Assembly: GCF_040802235.1 (NCBI RefSeq)
Contig: NC_133163.1
Coordinates: 41,312,501 to 41,376,500, forward strand
From: Manis javanica
Taxonomy: Eukaryota; Chordata; Mammalia; Pholidota; Manidae
Length of the DNA stretch: 64,000 nt
Reading direction: 5' to 3'
Shown in pieces: positions 47,755-59,329 of this stretch. The notes beneath the pieces were generated by a model. That model did no database searches and had not been told where the DNA came from. It saw only the letters and a program-made list of their open reading frames with translations. A program made the position numbers and the translations under genes. Position 1 is the stretch's first letter. Every line of letters begins with the position of its first letter.

Positions 47755-48265
47755 CACTTGTCAACCCAACACCTCCTCCCTTCTTCTAAACCAGGCCTCC
47801 TTTCCTTCCCTCACCCCTGGACCTAATCAAGCTCTCAGTCCTCTTTTACCTCCTAAGCACCTCTCGAATCTGTTCACTTCCTTCCATCTCCTCCACAATA
47901 TTTAAGAAGTCTTCATCTCCTCCCTGCATTGATGCAATTGCCATGCCTCTGTCTAATAAATTCCTACTTATCCTTCAAAGTTCAGCCTAAACGTCCTTCA
48001 TTGTAAAAATCTTGCCTGATTCTCCAAACCAGAGCAAATCTTCAGTGATATGCCTTCATAATGTGTACTTTCGCCTTTACCCATTTAACACATACTATCA
48101 GTTCAGTATGTAATTATGTGTTTAACAACTGTCTCTCCTTCACGAAGGCAGGCTCCATGGGTCAGGGAAGCATTGTCTTGCTCTCTGCTCTTTTTTCCAT
48201 GCCTACACACATGAGAGGTACCTCACACATGAGAGGCACTCAGATATTTGTAGATCATATACAAG
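47755..48265 (+). mobile_element. L2 LINE fragment
   Basis: L2 3' region order: 'ccttcaaagttcagcctaaacgtccttcattg' (about 47970), 'ttgcctgattctcc', 'acgaaggcaggctccatggg' and a terminal 'gaggcactcagatatttg'. It ends with a small tandem 'cacacatgagaggtac/cacacatgagaggcac'. Confidence 0.8.
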
Positions 48266-51200
48266 AATACTGAATCAATGACTAAATGGAATGCCAGCAA
48301 CTAACACAAAGTCATGGAAGCTGTCCTGCTTCTGGGGAACAAAGGGAGGAAGAGAAAATTGAGATTTTATTTTCCACAAAGTACAATATTGCCCGCCTTA
48401 TAGACAAAATCTTCAGGCAATAGCAGTCTTTGGGGGCCTGATTACTAGAGATTTAATGATATTTGCTCAGATATTATTTTCTGATTCTTTCTTATCTCAA
48501 GTTCAAGTCTCTTAAAGGCTAGGATAATTTCTGATAAAGTACCTGAAAAGTACTAGCATGGACTTAGGTACAAAGCAGGTATCTAATAAATATTCAGAGT
48601 TTAACTGAATCCTGATGTCACCAAATACTAGTGACTGCTGGTCTCCAAAAAAGCTATAATGGGAGAGCAAAAAGCCCTATGTGCCTGGAGGGCAAGGACA
48701 GTATATTAAAATCTTCACATTACCTGACACATAGAGGACCTACAAATGCTCCCTGCATTGGAACCTGGCATGGGTCAGGCATTCCGCAGGGAGCTGGCAA
48801 TGAGCAGCCTGTCTCACCAGCCAGGTCTCAACTTCTCATTTTCTCTCCTACAGTCTTTCTTGAGATCTCCCCTTTATAGAAGAGAAAGTACCCCCTTCCC
48901 ATGTCTGGGGGAGTGATCTGCTTTGGAAGAACTCTTGTTTCAAGTCCAGAGATAGAGCCTGGCTCACCTCAGCAAAGATCACAGCCTGCCCTCCCAACTG
49001 AAGGAAACCTAAGGAGGAGCTGTGGGGCTCAAGCCCACTCTCCTTATGTGATGGAAAAGCAACTTTCCCCAGATGTTCAGAGTGTACCTGGTGACTTCTT
49101 TTTCCCCAGCACAGCGTGCACTTGCATAATTGAGCCCAGTCCCACTGTCCCTGAACCCGCATGCTCTAGCTTTCTCTTTGATCTCATGCTCTCAGGGAAA
49201 AGAGCACTGGTCCGAAAATGTACACTCTCCTCAGGTCCAGTCCTGACCCCGCTCCACTGCTCAGCCCCAGCTCACAAAGCAGAGCATTATTTTGGTCTGG
49301 GTATCCCCACCACACCTGCTTAACGTGGAGCACTTAAGCCATTTGGTTAAGTAGGACTATGCTCTGTGCGATGTCTGCCTTGGGAACCTGTGCCAGCACC
49401 CCGCAAAGGCTGGCTAAAGAATTTCAGTGCCAGCACAAACCTTTCCAAGAGAAGCCTGGCAGCTTTTCAATCAAATGTCAAATGTCTCCAAAGACAGCAG
49501 TATTATAAAAGATTTTATTCCTGCACCTCTGCCCTATAGTTTTTTTTTTGTTTAAAAGACACATATTAAAAATGAACTCATCCAGTGCTTTGCACCCAGG
49601 TATTCAAATCATTTAGCACAAGATAAAATGTCTAACTAGCCTTTATATTTTTAACAAATAATTTTACAAATAAAGAACCTTTTTATGGGAGTGGTGATTA
49701 TATGCCCTCTAAACAAGGAGCAATCTATCCAGTTTGGGTTACAAATAGCACACAACATTAATTCCTAGAGAGTGGGGCTGAGACCCACATGGTGGTGACA
49801 CTGGACCTCTGACCTCCCCAAGCCCCATTCACCCTTTCCGCTCTGTGTCCTGGAATTGCTCAGGCCCTTCTGGTGTCTGAAGAGCAGGCCCCATGCAGCA
49901 GAGCCCCATCGCAAGGCACAGGCTGAGGCAGAGGCCTGCTGGGGTCCACACCTGAGGAGTCATTTCCCAAGGGCAGAGAAGCCCTCTAGTTCCCACAGGA
50001 GCCTCAGGGGCAAAAGGGGCAGCAACTCTGCGCTGTCCACTCCTCATGTTTAAGTCCAATAAAGAGGCATCCAGTGCAATCAGCCAATACCCTTGGGACT
50101 TCAGGTTTTCATTTTCTTGCTTTCCTCCATCCACCAGGAGCCAAGCCCTCCCAGGTAAGGCAGGTGCAGAGGCTTCATAGGTCAGTTCTCACAGGTGAAA
50201 GGAAATGGAAATACAGGCTGTGGTCAACCAAAAGGAAACAGGCCAGAGGGAGGGGACATGCTACCTGCACCAGGAAAGGTCTCCCCAAAAACATGGTGTT
50301 CCATCCGAGACTGGAGTTATGGCTGCCACGAGGAATGCCAAAGAGAACTCCCTAGTGGTAGCTGCTTCAATCATGGGACCACTCCCTCACCCACCAGACT
50401 CCCTCTCCAAAAGGCCTGAGCCCCTGCTGTTACCTTCTTAGCAATCATTTCTTTCAGTTCCTGTAAATGGCCACTTCCAAGTGAGCAGGCCAACCCAGGA
50501 AGACTGAGTGAGGCCTGGCTCTGGCATCTCACCACCCCTTCCCAGATCATGACACCTACTCATTCACACAGGCAGATGCAAAGGATCCTGTTAAAGAGCA
50601 AGGAAAATGTGCTCCAGAATTATTATCTGTCCTTGCCTGCATGTGAAGCAGCTGACAACTTCCTCTTCCTGAAGGAAGAATAAGGTGTAAGAGCACAGAA
50701 ATGTAACCTCTGGCCTGAAGCAGCTCCCATATAGCAGCCCACCACCATCACAGAACCTCCTTTCCCCTCGCTGGAGCTGGTTGGCAGGGTACCATCCACA
50801 GACTTCAGCCATCCTCATGAGCACCATGGCTGTTGGTGAGTTTCATGGAATAATGGCACTCAGACTCCGGAGCAATCCTCAGAATGGCTTTGCAGTCCAT
50901 GGTGGTCAAACTGTTCTCCACATCTTTTGGCAATTTAATGTAGCTAGCGCTTCAGAAAAGGAGAGGGAATCACACTTTTGTAGCATGCTTTGTGTTTCTC
51001 CAACTGACAGAAAGGATCTTCAAGTCTGGCACCTTATTTATTCTTTTCTCATGTAGGGAATTCCTTTGTTTAAAGAGAACTATCTGCCCTCTGATTCCCA
51101 GGGATTTTTCCCTCTGGAACAGCTGAGCAAATGCTGATGATGTGCACAACTTAAGGTGGAGAATGTTGTAACTGCCTTTCTTACATTACTCTTTGCTTTT

Positions 51201-52025
51201 GAAACTTCAGAATAAATTCAACTTGTGTAGTCTTATTTGAGTCAGAATTTTTATTCCCAAGGGCAATTTTTCAACCCCTAAAGTTTAAAAAGAAAATGAA
51301 AGGTATACATATCTTCCTAATACAACATTTTGCATTCTCTTAACTCTCTTTTCTTTCCTCTGTACTTAGGACCATGCATTCCCTTTGGGCCATCTCCTGG
51401 GTGGAGCCTCTGATGTGGAATCTGCCTTTAGGCCACTTTATCAGGATGGAATTCATCCACAGAACCAAAAATTTCTTATGCCAGTTTTCTTACTCCAGAA
51501 TAACCACATAGTGCCCCAGGATTTTTCCATTATTGTAAAATAGAAACTAAGTTGAAAACAACAATAACATCAAAATACTTTTTCCCAGTGATGGGTGTGT
51601 CTTGAAGTCACTGATAATTGCTGATAAACTTTGATTCTGCATTCAGCTCAATTTACGGTTATCTCCCCCCAAATTGGAAACAAAATGGAGCAATTTAATC
51701 CTTAGTAACTTTCAACTACAGATCAACTGTAATCCAATTATTTTTGGAATAATCAACAAAAGAACATACCAGAAAGTATATATAATTGGAAGGAAATCAG
51801 TAGATTTTTGCTCAACATAAAAAATGCCATTCAACATATGATTAGTGAAGGAGAGATAGATGAGTCCAACAGCTTCAAATCCTTTCTGAATCGAGCCAGG
51901 ACCACATACATAAATAAATAAGTAGTGGAATCAACATGGCGCTGTTGGTTATTTTGCCAAAAGAACAAATGGTAGCAGCATGTGACCCTGTCTGGTTACT
52001 CACTGAACCATCACTGCCCCTGAGA
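48266..52025. other. Mostly unrecognised intergenic sequence
   Basis: An L2/MIR-like end lies at about 48530-48600 ('aagtactagcatggacttaggtac...aataaatattcag'). The GC-richer parts 48880-49330 and 49790-50450 have overlapping open frames on both strands (up to 140 codons, plus, 48901-49323) but no domain or splice context. Confidence 0.35.
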
Positions 52026-52330
52026 TGAGTTATTGAGTGTAAAATTGCAATATTTCCAGATCTCTTGCCTGGTCTTCATCCATCTCCATATCAATAAGTG
52101 TTTCCAAGGGGTGGAGACAAGTAGTCCATCTCCATATCAACAGGTGGTTACAAGGGTGAGGGGAGCAAGGATATATCTGGACCAGAGACCTTGGGTCCGG
52201 TCCCTTTTTCCAGCCGGTCATGAGAGACATGGGTGAGGAGAAGTGGACAACTGCTTGTAAGCAATAAACAGATTTCTCCCACTTTATTTCTCCCTGTGAC
52301 TGATTTTGGCTTCAAAGGTTCATTTGCACC
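52026..52330 (+). mobile_element. LTR-like repeat with polyadenylation signal
   Basis: Contains a ~47-bp internal duplication ('catctccatatcaa(t/c)a', at about 52080 and 52127), 'aagcaataaacagatttctcccactttattt' with AATAAA near 52263, and an LTR-like end 'gattttggcttcaaagg'. No internal genes adjoin. The family is unassigned. Confidence 0.45.
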
Positions 52331-52439
52331 AGCCTGGGAACATATTTTCCTCCCAGAGTTACAGTTATCTTACACATTCCAGTTATATGCTGGTTGCTGA
52401 ACACTGGTGCTTCCTCAATCTACGGGGCACACACACAGC

Positions 52440-52525
52440 ACAGTTAGGAATTTGGATTTTGGAGCTGGACTTTCTGGGTTCAGATCCTAGCTCTGCTACT
52501 TACTATGTGGTGTGTGCCAGAATGA
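52440..52525 (-). repeat. MIR SINE, one part
   Basis: 'ttttggagctggactttctgggttcagatcctagctctgctacttact' is MIR in reverse orientation. It breaks at about 52525 and resumes at 52960. Confidence 0.75.
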
Positions 52526-52957
52526 CCCTGCTCTGAACTGAAGCTGGACTATATGAATGACATTAAAGGCTTCAGTAATCTTGAACTTCTGATGAAGTTC
52601 TGCCTAAGTCAACCACTGATGGCTCCTGGCAGGAGCCCAATGGAAGAGGGGATTGCAGTGTCTGGTCCCTTGGCTCCCTCTCTGCAAGCTGGCCATGGGC
52701 TAACAGTGCCCCTTCCCAGGGATCACTGCTTCATGCAAAGTGCAATTGGCTTCACACACCTCTGTCTCCTCCCAAGTTTTGCTGCTCCTGCCCATCATCC
52801 ATTCAGACTTAGGGGAGTAACAGCTTGCCTATTCCTACTTCCATCAATGCTTCCCCTATACCCACATTTGTAATTAGCCCATTTTGTAAATAAACCCTCC
52901 TAAGTTACCTATTTTTATGTGTCATTTGTGCTCTGTTGGGCCTTCATTGATAAATAG
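52526..52957 (+). mobile_element. Insert splitting a MIR, possibly a solo LTR
   Basis: About 430 bp separating the two halves of a MIR. It has 'cccattttgtaaataaaccctcc' (AATAAA) and 'gtgctctgttgggccttcattgata' at its right side, as in short mammalian LTRs. The open frame inside (52553-52873) is not supported. The family is unassigned. Confidence 0.45.
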
Positions 52958-53110
52958 GGTGACTCAGGATAAACCATGTAACCCCTCCATGCCTCCAACT
53001 ATGAAATGGAGATAATAGTAACTTACCTCCTAGACTTGTGAGGATTAAATGAGTTATAATTCACACGAAATACTTAGAATAATGCTTGGCATGTAGGAAG
53101 CATAATTATT
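52958..53110 (-). repeat. MIR SINE, other part
   Basis: 'atgaaatggagataatagtaacttacctcctagacttgtgaggattaaatgag' continues the MIR begun at 52440, ending 'aatgcttggcatgtagg'. Confidence 0.8.
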
Positions 53111-53135
53111 TTATTTTTATTTTTATTTTTATCAC
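53108..53135. repeat. (TTTTA)n microsatellite
   Basis: Short run of tttta units directly after the MIR end. Confidence 0.9.
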
Positions 53136-54119
53136 CATCATAACCACCATCACATATATCACTGCCATTGTTAGGCAATATCAGTAAACAAAGGTGACAT
53201 GGCTACTGTCCTCTAGAAGCTAACCATCTGGTTTCTAGCATGCTGAATTGTTTGTGGAGAGCTGTTTTTTAAGAAAAGGATCCAGAGAAATCTGACAATT
53301 TCTACAGAAAGTAGCTTAAGGGAAATCCAAGGGTGATTTAACAATACCGGGCAGTTAAGATCAATGGTCATTACTAGTGCCAAAAGATTTTTCCATTCAG
53401 TTGCTGGCTCTGCTTTTTCTCAAAAACCTTTTGATGTATCTGATCCTAGATTCATAGATGTTTAGAGCTAAAAAAGGACTCTAACTAGAAACATAACCCC
53501 TCATTTAGCACTTTATTTAGAAAAGAAAACTGCCTTAACCAAAATAAACTTTCAGGCCATTTAGATACAGAACTTACATAAGAAAAATAAGTGGTGAAAA
53601 AAATATTGAGGCCTTTTAGTCTTGCCCAAGGGACTCTCATCTAACCATTTGGAGAGATTTATTTCTAACTGAAGTTTCCTAAATCCCAAAAAGAATATTA
53701 TTGTATTCTCTCCCTAGAGAAGGAAAATGGATCTCAATAATAATAGAAAGAAGAGAAGGAAGAGGAGCCAGAGAAAGAGGGGAAAAAAGGAGGAGGAGGA
53801 CCAAGAGAAAGAAAACAAAGAGAAAATGGAGGCTCCTACCCCCTCCATTCTGCAGACTAATTTATAATACTCCTAGGTTCAGAGGAATATGAGCTGCTAC
53901 GTGTCCAAAGCATTCGCCAGGACTTATATTCGATTCCAAGAATGATAGTAAATGGGGAAAAAGGGGAGGTTATACTTCAGAAGAGGAAGGAAATTTACAG
54001 GAGATTATGTCTTCTGTGCTCAAGTCAAATTGTGGGAGTCCCATTCCCTTGGGAGAATGAAGGGCTAAATCCATCCTGTTAAAAATTGCCATCTTTGAGA
54101 GGAAAGAAACTAGATCTCA
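53136..54119. other. Unassigned sequence with polypurine block
   Basis: A MIR3-like scrap lies at 53445-53535 ('ttagagctaaaaaaggactct'). The part 53738-53832 is almost purely A and G. No gene is supported. Confidence 0.45.
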
Positions 54120-54240
54120 ACCCTAAATATTTTATTTCATCTCTCTGAGACTCTATTTCCTGTAAAATGAGAGGGTTGAACCAGATGGTCCTGTGATGAC
54201 TCCTAGTTCTTTATTTCTAGAATTCAGTGAATTTTAAATT
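54120..54240. repeat. MIR-related SINE fragment
   Basis: 'ctatttcctgtaaaatgagagggttgaaccagatggtcctgtgatgact' is a common MIR-related phrase. The subfamily is uncertain. Confidence 0.5.
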
Positions 54241-54544
54241 GGATATTACAGATATCAAAGAGCCCCTTCCCAGGCTCAGATTCTATTACAAAGAAACAGA
54301 TGAAGCCTGCACCTTACTTGTGAAAGGATCAAAGTTGCTTTTTGATTTCATTCTTTTTTTTTTTTAACATCTCTGAGTGGGTTTCTCATCTTTGAGCCCA
54401 GAAATTCATTTTAAACTCACCCAGTTGTTTCAAACTCCTGGGGAACAAATTTAGTTAAAAGAAATTGATTTATGAGGAACATGCCAAAGGCTACTTCAAT
54501 GATATGTCACATTAGGTAACTCACTTCGAACACTGAATTGAAAT

Positions 54545-55302
54545 TAGGAGGATGAAAAGACACTCTGAGCAATGTTAGAAAAGAAGCCACTCATCAACTG
54601 AGAGAAGATATTTGTATCACAGATTACCAGCAAAGTGCCAGGAGCTGAAATTTATCAAAACCTGCAAATCAACAAGAGAACAACAATACAACATAAAAAT
54701 GGGTGAAAGTTTACAGTTTGTAGGGGAGAAATGACCAATAAATATCAAAAGTTGCTTGGCCTTACTAATAATCATAGGAAAACAGATAAAAACAACAAAA
54801 ACCATTTCACTCCTATCACTTAGACAAAAATTTAAATAAGTAACAATACCAAGTGTTGGTGAAGATATGTAGATCCAGGGACACACATGCTGGTAGCAGT
54901 ATTGGTAAAAATTCATTTTGGAGACAAGATCTAATGAAGTTGAAGACATGTACTGTAAGTCCTAGGAATTACACCTCTAAGTATATAATTAGTGAAACTG
55001 TAACACAATAGTTGAATCAGAGAGCTTACAAGAATATGTTTATAATAGCAACATTGGGTATAATCAACATGACTGTCAAATAAATGAAAAAATAAATAAA
55101 TTTGGCATAATCCTACAACGGGATATAGCAGTTAAAATAAATGAACTTTAGAGCCACGTGTACCAATGTAATTATATATATTTATAATACTATTTCATTT
55201 ATCTAGGGTTATAAAATATGCATAAACATTATTATTTATGGATACATATACACAATAGTCAACATATAAAGTCATGGGAGGAAATGCATATAGGGTTGAT
55301 AT
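54545..55302 (+). mobile_element. Old L1 fragment, left part (host of ERV-B)
   Basis: Plus-strand L1 remnant with 'aataccaagtgttggtgaagatatg' and 'tcctaggaattacacctctaag' (decayed ORF2 C-terminus). It stops at the ATAT target duplication at 55299-55302 and resumes at 60633. Confidence 0.75.
55299..55302. repeat. ERV-B target-site duplication, left
   Basis: ATAT, repeated at 60629-60632 directly outside the 3' LTR. The 4-bp length is typical for gammaretroviral integrases. Confidence 0.85.
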
Positions 55303-55776
55303 TGTTAGGCAGAAAGACAGAAATGAGCAGGATGAAAAGGAGACTCCTTTCATGAAAAATCATCCCCCAAAGATGACTTAGGGAGTTGATCAAATAGAAT
55401 CAGAAAGCCAGAAATGACTCAAAGAGTTAATCAGATGAAGCTACAGGGTCCAAGAGTGACTCAGGAAATGTCCAGGGTCCCCCCAGATAAGAAACTTCAG
55501 AGGCACAGGCACAGCACAGCCCCTGTCGCCATTTCACCAATCAGAACAAGTCTAGAGAGCTGACAGCTGTCAGTCCAGGACCTCTCTGCCCTGCCAAAAC
55601 CACATAAAAGATGCCTCAGAATGTGCATCCATGCCTGCCTGTCTCCCCTAAGGCAGGCCCGCTCTGCTACTCTCTGCAGAGTGCATTAAAACTGACTTCA
55701 CTTCCTTGACTTTGGTCTCTGTCTCACTGTATCTGACTTCCCTGTCACACCGAGCCAAGTCCTTTCCTTCCTAACG
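55303..55776 (+). repeat. ERV-B 5' LTR
   Basis: 474 bp, TGTTAGGCAG...CCTAACG; the last base is G where the 3' LTR has A. It holds TGACTTA (55374-55380) and TGACTCA (55415-55421 and 55457-55463), a CCAATCAG near 55536, a TATA-like CATAAAAG (55603-55610) and an ATTAAA polyadenylation signal (55685-55690). It has about 56 bp of U3 that the 3' LTR lacks. Confidence 0.95.
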
Positions 55777-55781
55777 TATTT

Positions 55782-55799
55782 TGGTGCCATGCCTCAGAG
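55782..55799 (+). promoter_or_regulatory. ERV-B primer binding site (tRNA-His-like)
   Basis: TGGTGCCATGCCTCAGAG lies five bases after the 5' LTR. By recall it matches the tRNA-His 3' end at 14 of 18 positions and tRNA-Phe at only about 10, so it is best read as a decayed His site of the HERV-H type. Confidence 0.65.
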
Positions 55800-56342
55800 A
55801 AAGCAGTGCTAAGTCATTCTTACTTTTATTTTCTGTTGGGCAGCCATTCTGGCCAAAAGCAGGCACGGGTCAGCCACACTAAAATGCCACTAGGGCAGGC
55901 CGCTACCAGAAGACTCCCGGGACAGGATACAGTGGTCGCAGATTGGGGCAGAGCATTAGGCTCCCAACCACCCGCCAGACAACATCTGCACAACCAGGTG
56001 CGCAGTAAATCACACCCAAGTCCAGCCCCTGGCCGTCTCCCAAGTAAGTTTTTTTGCTGCCTGACAATATCTCCTTTCCAGTTTCCCTTTGGCTGAACCA
56101 CCCTCTGTCTCCCAGAAAGAACTTCTGCCAGCCTTGATTTCCACTGTCTCCAGCTCTTGGGACCACTTCAGATCACTGTAAGCCCCCTTTAACCCTTCAC
56201 TAGGAAGCCACAAGACTCCTCCATATCCCACTTGGAGACGTCTGAGGCAGGATGCATTAAGGTCCTGGGCAGCTGGCTGTGCCAGGACCTCTGGGATAGG
56301 CCCTGGGACGCTGGGCTCTCTAACCCATTCGTTTCTTCCTAG
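55800..56342 (+). other. ERV-B 5' leader
   Basis: Untranslated leader. A good splice-donor sequence (GTAAGT, at 56043-56048) might have served for env RNA. The 96-codon frame at 55806-56096 lies in this leader and is not supported as a gene. Confidence 0.6.
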
Positions 56343-57860
56343 ATGGGCAATGAGGAGTCCATCTGGCTACCACACCACTGGGCTGTATCCTTTCTCATTG
56401 GTCCCAGATAGATGCAGAGACACTTAAAAAGAAAAGACTAATATTCTTTTGCAACACAGCCTGGCCCCAATATCAAGTAGGGGACCAGGAGCAGTGGCCA
56501 ATTAATGGAACTCTTAACTCTAACACCCTCATGCAGCTTGACCTTTTCTACAAAAAGCTGGGTAAATGGGCAGAGATCCCATATGTTCAGGCTTTCTTGT
56601 ATCTTAAAAGCTGAGAGGATCTCTGCTGGACTTGTAAGTTAAAAAGTCCTCCCAGCCTTCTCTCTGCTCCACTGCCTGTTTTACCTCCACCCCAGTACCC
56701 AGGACCACCCAAGGGCAAATTGTCACAGCCAGCACCACAGGGCCATCAAGAATAGAGTCCTGGGTACTCAAATCTGCTCCCAAAGGCACCTGCTAAAGTT
56801 CTTCCATTAGTAGAAATGGCAGGTAGAGAATTTGGCATAGTGATAGTCCACAAACCTTTTTCACTAACTTAATTAAAACAGCTTAAAGCTGATCTTGGCA
56901 GCTATACTACCAATCCAGATAACTATATTGATCAATTCCAGCACATCAGTCTAGTTTATGACTTCACCTGGAAAGATGTTATGATAATCCTGGGACAGAC
57001 ACTCTCTGACCCTGAACAAGAGAGTTATTAAAGAAGCCTGTAAATTTGCCAGTAGTCTCCACTTATCAGATACTAAATTTTCCACTGAGAAAACAGCTGT
57101 CCCCTCTACAGATCCTAATTGGGATATTAATGATAAAGATGATATGTGGGGAAGAAACTACTTCCTCTTTTGCATAAAGACAAAGCTAAAGAATGCCAGG
57201 CAAAAAGTTATTAACTATTCAAAAGTTGCTGCCATTAGTCCAGGACCAGAGGAAAATCCTGTTACTTTCTTAGAAAGACTGAGAGACACCCTCACTAAAT
57301 ATACTAATCTAGGTTTAGACACATATGAAGGATAAGTAATTCTGAGAGATAAATTCCTCTCATAGTCATCATCTGATATCAGGAGAAAATTACAAAAACA
57401 GATTCAGGCAAACCCTAATAGCAGTGCAGATGAGCTCCTGCCCCCAGCCAGTGCTGTGCTCTCTGGCCATGATCAGGTAGAGGAGGCTGGGGCCCAGGGA
57501 GAGGAAAGGGGGAAGGAGACCCAACATACTCAGCTACTAGCTGCCCTTGCAGCCCAGTCCACACCCAGAGGCTCACCAGGTCCTGACCAGAATTCTAAGA
57601 AAGATAATAAATGTAGTAACATCTGTTATAAGACTGGGTATTGGGCTAAGAACTGTCCTAATAGAGATAAGCCTCCACAATCTCCCTGCTACAAATGCAA
57701 GGAAATGGGTCACTGAGCTGCCCTTTGCCTCATGGGCTGCAGGGTCCCTGGGCCATTGGGGCTGCCCATTGTCCTTGAGCTCCTTTCGCAGGAACGAAGA
57801 GACCCTGGCCAGTCGGCCCCAATTCATGACATCGACATCACTGGACTAGAGCCTAGGGTA
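56343..57860 (+). pseudogene. gag: ERV-B gag (broken)
   Basis: Starts MGNEES (myristoylation-type) at 56343. Matrix fragments follow, with KKLGKWAEIPYVQAF near 56550-56600. A capsid segment at about 57235-57335 carries GPEENPVTFLERL, the gammaretroviral major-homology-like block. The nucleocapsid at 57600-57740 has two degenerate CCHC knuckles. In the first, His has become Tyr and the first Cys is displaced. The second keeps C,C,H,C but has a UGA right after the His (57715-57717). Several stops and frame changes are present, so no Gag can be made. Confidence 0.88.
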
Positions 57861-58280
57861 ACCATGGATGTGACAGCTAGGAAAATTTTTTCTTTTTAAT
57901 TGACACCAGGGCCTCCTACTCTGTCCCCAGTTCCTATGCCAGACCCCTATCCTCTCGAACTTGTATAGCACTCAGAGTGACAGGGACCCCTACTACTCAG
58001 CCCTTCACTACACCCTTAGGTGTCTCCTGCATAGCCATTATTTTTCACATCCACTTTTAGTTGTAAAAGAATGTCCTTTTTCCCTCTTGGGACGAGACAT
58101 ACTAGAAAAATTACACACCAGGATGATTTTTAGCTTTCCCCCAGCTAGTCAAACTCCTCTCCAACTTCTGGTTGTTCCCAAAACCTCCTTATCAGCTTTT
58201 GAGGACTGGGAACAGCCTATCAATCCTGACATTTGGGATAGGGAATCCCAGGAAGGGCTAAGTATGCCACTCCAGTAGTG
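57861..58280 (+). pseudogene. pro: ERV-B protease (broken)
   Basis: The active-site segment reads LIDTRAS at about 57897-57917. The invariant Gly of DTGA is Arg, which would inactivate it. A LLGRDIL motif, typical of the gammaretroviral protease C-terminus, lies at about 58086-58106 but in another frame. Multiple stops follow. Confidence 0.82.
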
Positions 58281-59300
58281 ATAAGTTTCCTAGCCAAAAA
58301 CAATATCCTATAAAGCCTGAGGCTTATAAAGGCCTCCAGCCTCTAATTTCCAAATACCTTAAACATTGGCTGATAGTTCCAACTAATTCACTTCACAATA
58401 CTCCAATCCTGGCCATCAAAAAGAAAGACCAGACTTACCATCTTGTCCAAGATCTAAGAATTATCAATGAGGCAGTTGTGCCTCTCCACCCAGTGGTCCC
58501 TAACCCATATATCTATTAGGAACTATTCCACCTGACACCTCGTGGTTTACAACTCTAGATCTCAAAGATGCTTTCCTCTGCATCCCCTTAGAAAAACAGT
58601 CACAGTCACTATTTGCTTTTGAATGGACCACTCCAGAAAACACCTCTGGCCGGATAACTCGGAGTGTCCTCCCCCAGGGGTTTAGAGACAGTCCTCATCT
58701 ATTTGGACAAGTCTTGTCCCAAGACTTAGCCCACCTGCACCTGAACAATGGGGGCACACTCATACAATATGTAGATGATCTTTTAATCTGTTCCCCCACA
58801 AACAAGACTCTATTAATCATACCATTCAAACCCTTAATTTCTTAGTTGAGTGGGGATACAAAGTTTCAAGGGCCAAAGCTTAGTTAGTACAACAGAAGTT
58901 CATTTACCTGGGATTAATCCTTTCAGGAGAAAAGAGAGGCTTTTCTCCAGACAGAGTTCAAGCCATTATTTCCCTTCCTCACCCCACTACCCACAAACAA
59001 CTCAGGGCTTTCCTAGGACTAACAGGATATTGCAGATTGTGGATCCCAAACTATGGACTCATTGCACAGCCTCTCTATGAAATCCTAAAAGGAAAGGATG
59101 ACTCTAAACCTTTAGACTGGGGACTGTCACAGCAAAGTGCTGTAGATCTGCTTAAGGACCTGTTAATACAGACCCCTGCCTTAGGACTCCCAAACCCAGT
59201 CAGGCCATTCCAATTGTACTCCCATGAAAAACAAGGAGTGGCCCTCAGAGTTCTAACTCAAAAATTAGGCCAAACTCACCCACTTATCTTCCATTGAAAC
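58281..59300 (+). pseudogene. pol: ERV-B pol: reverse transcriptase (3' truncated)
   Basis: RT pieces in order: LVQDLRIIN near 58443, a damaged LDLKDAF at 58555-58575, LPQGFRDSPHLFGQ (about 58669-58710), and YVDD with both catalytic Asp (58769-58780). The connection follows, with LRAFLGLTGYCR near 59000-59035 and a WGLSQQSA block. A UAG precedes KVSRAKA in the thumb and other stops are present. The reading ends at a UGA at 59295-59297, and RNase H does not follow. Confidence 0.9.
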
Positions 59301-59329
59301 TAATTTTTGCCTTAAAAAAAATAAGCAGC

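Noticed and set aside
48901..49323. 140-codon plus-strand open frame
   Set aside because: No recognised domain, no convincing splice sites, an overlapping 104-codon antisense frame, and no sign of a host gene nearby.
55806..56101. Opposing ~95-codon open frames in the ERV-B leader
   Set aside because: Located between primer site and gag, overlapping on both strands, with no family resemblance; treated as leader sequence.
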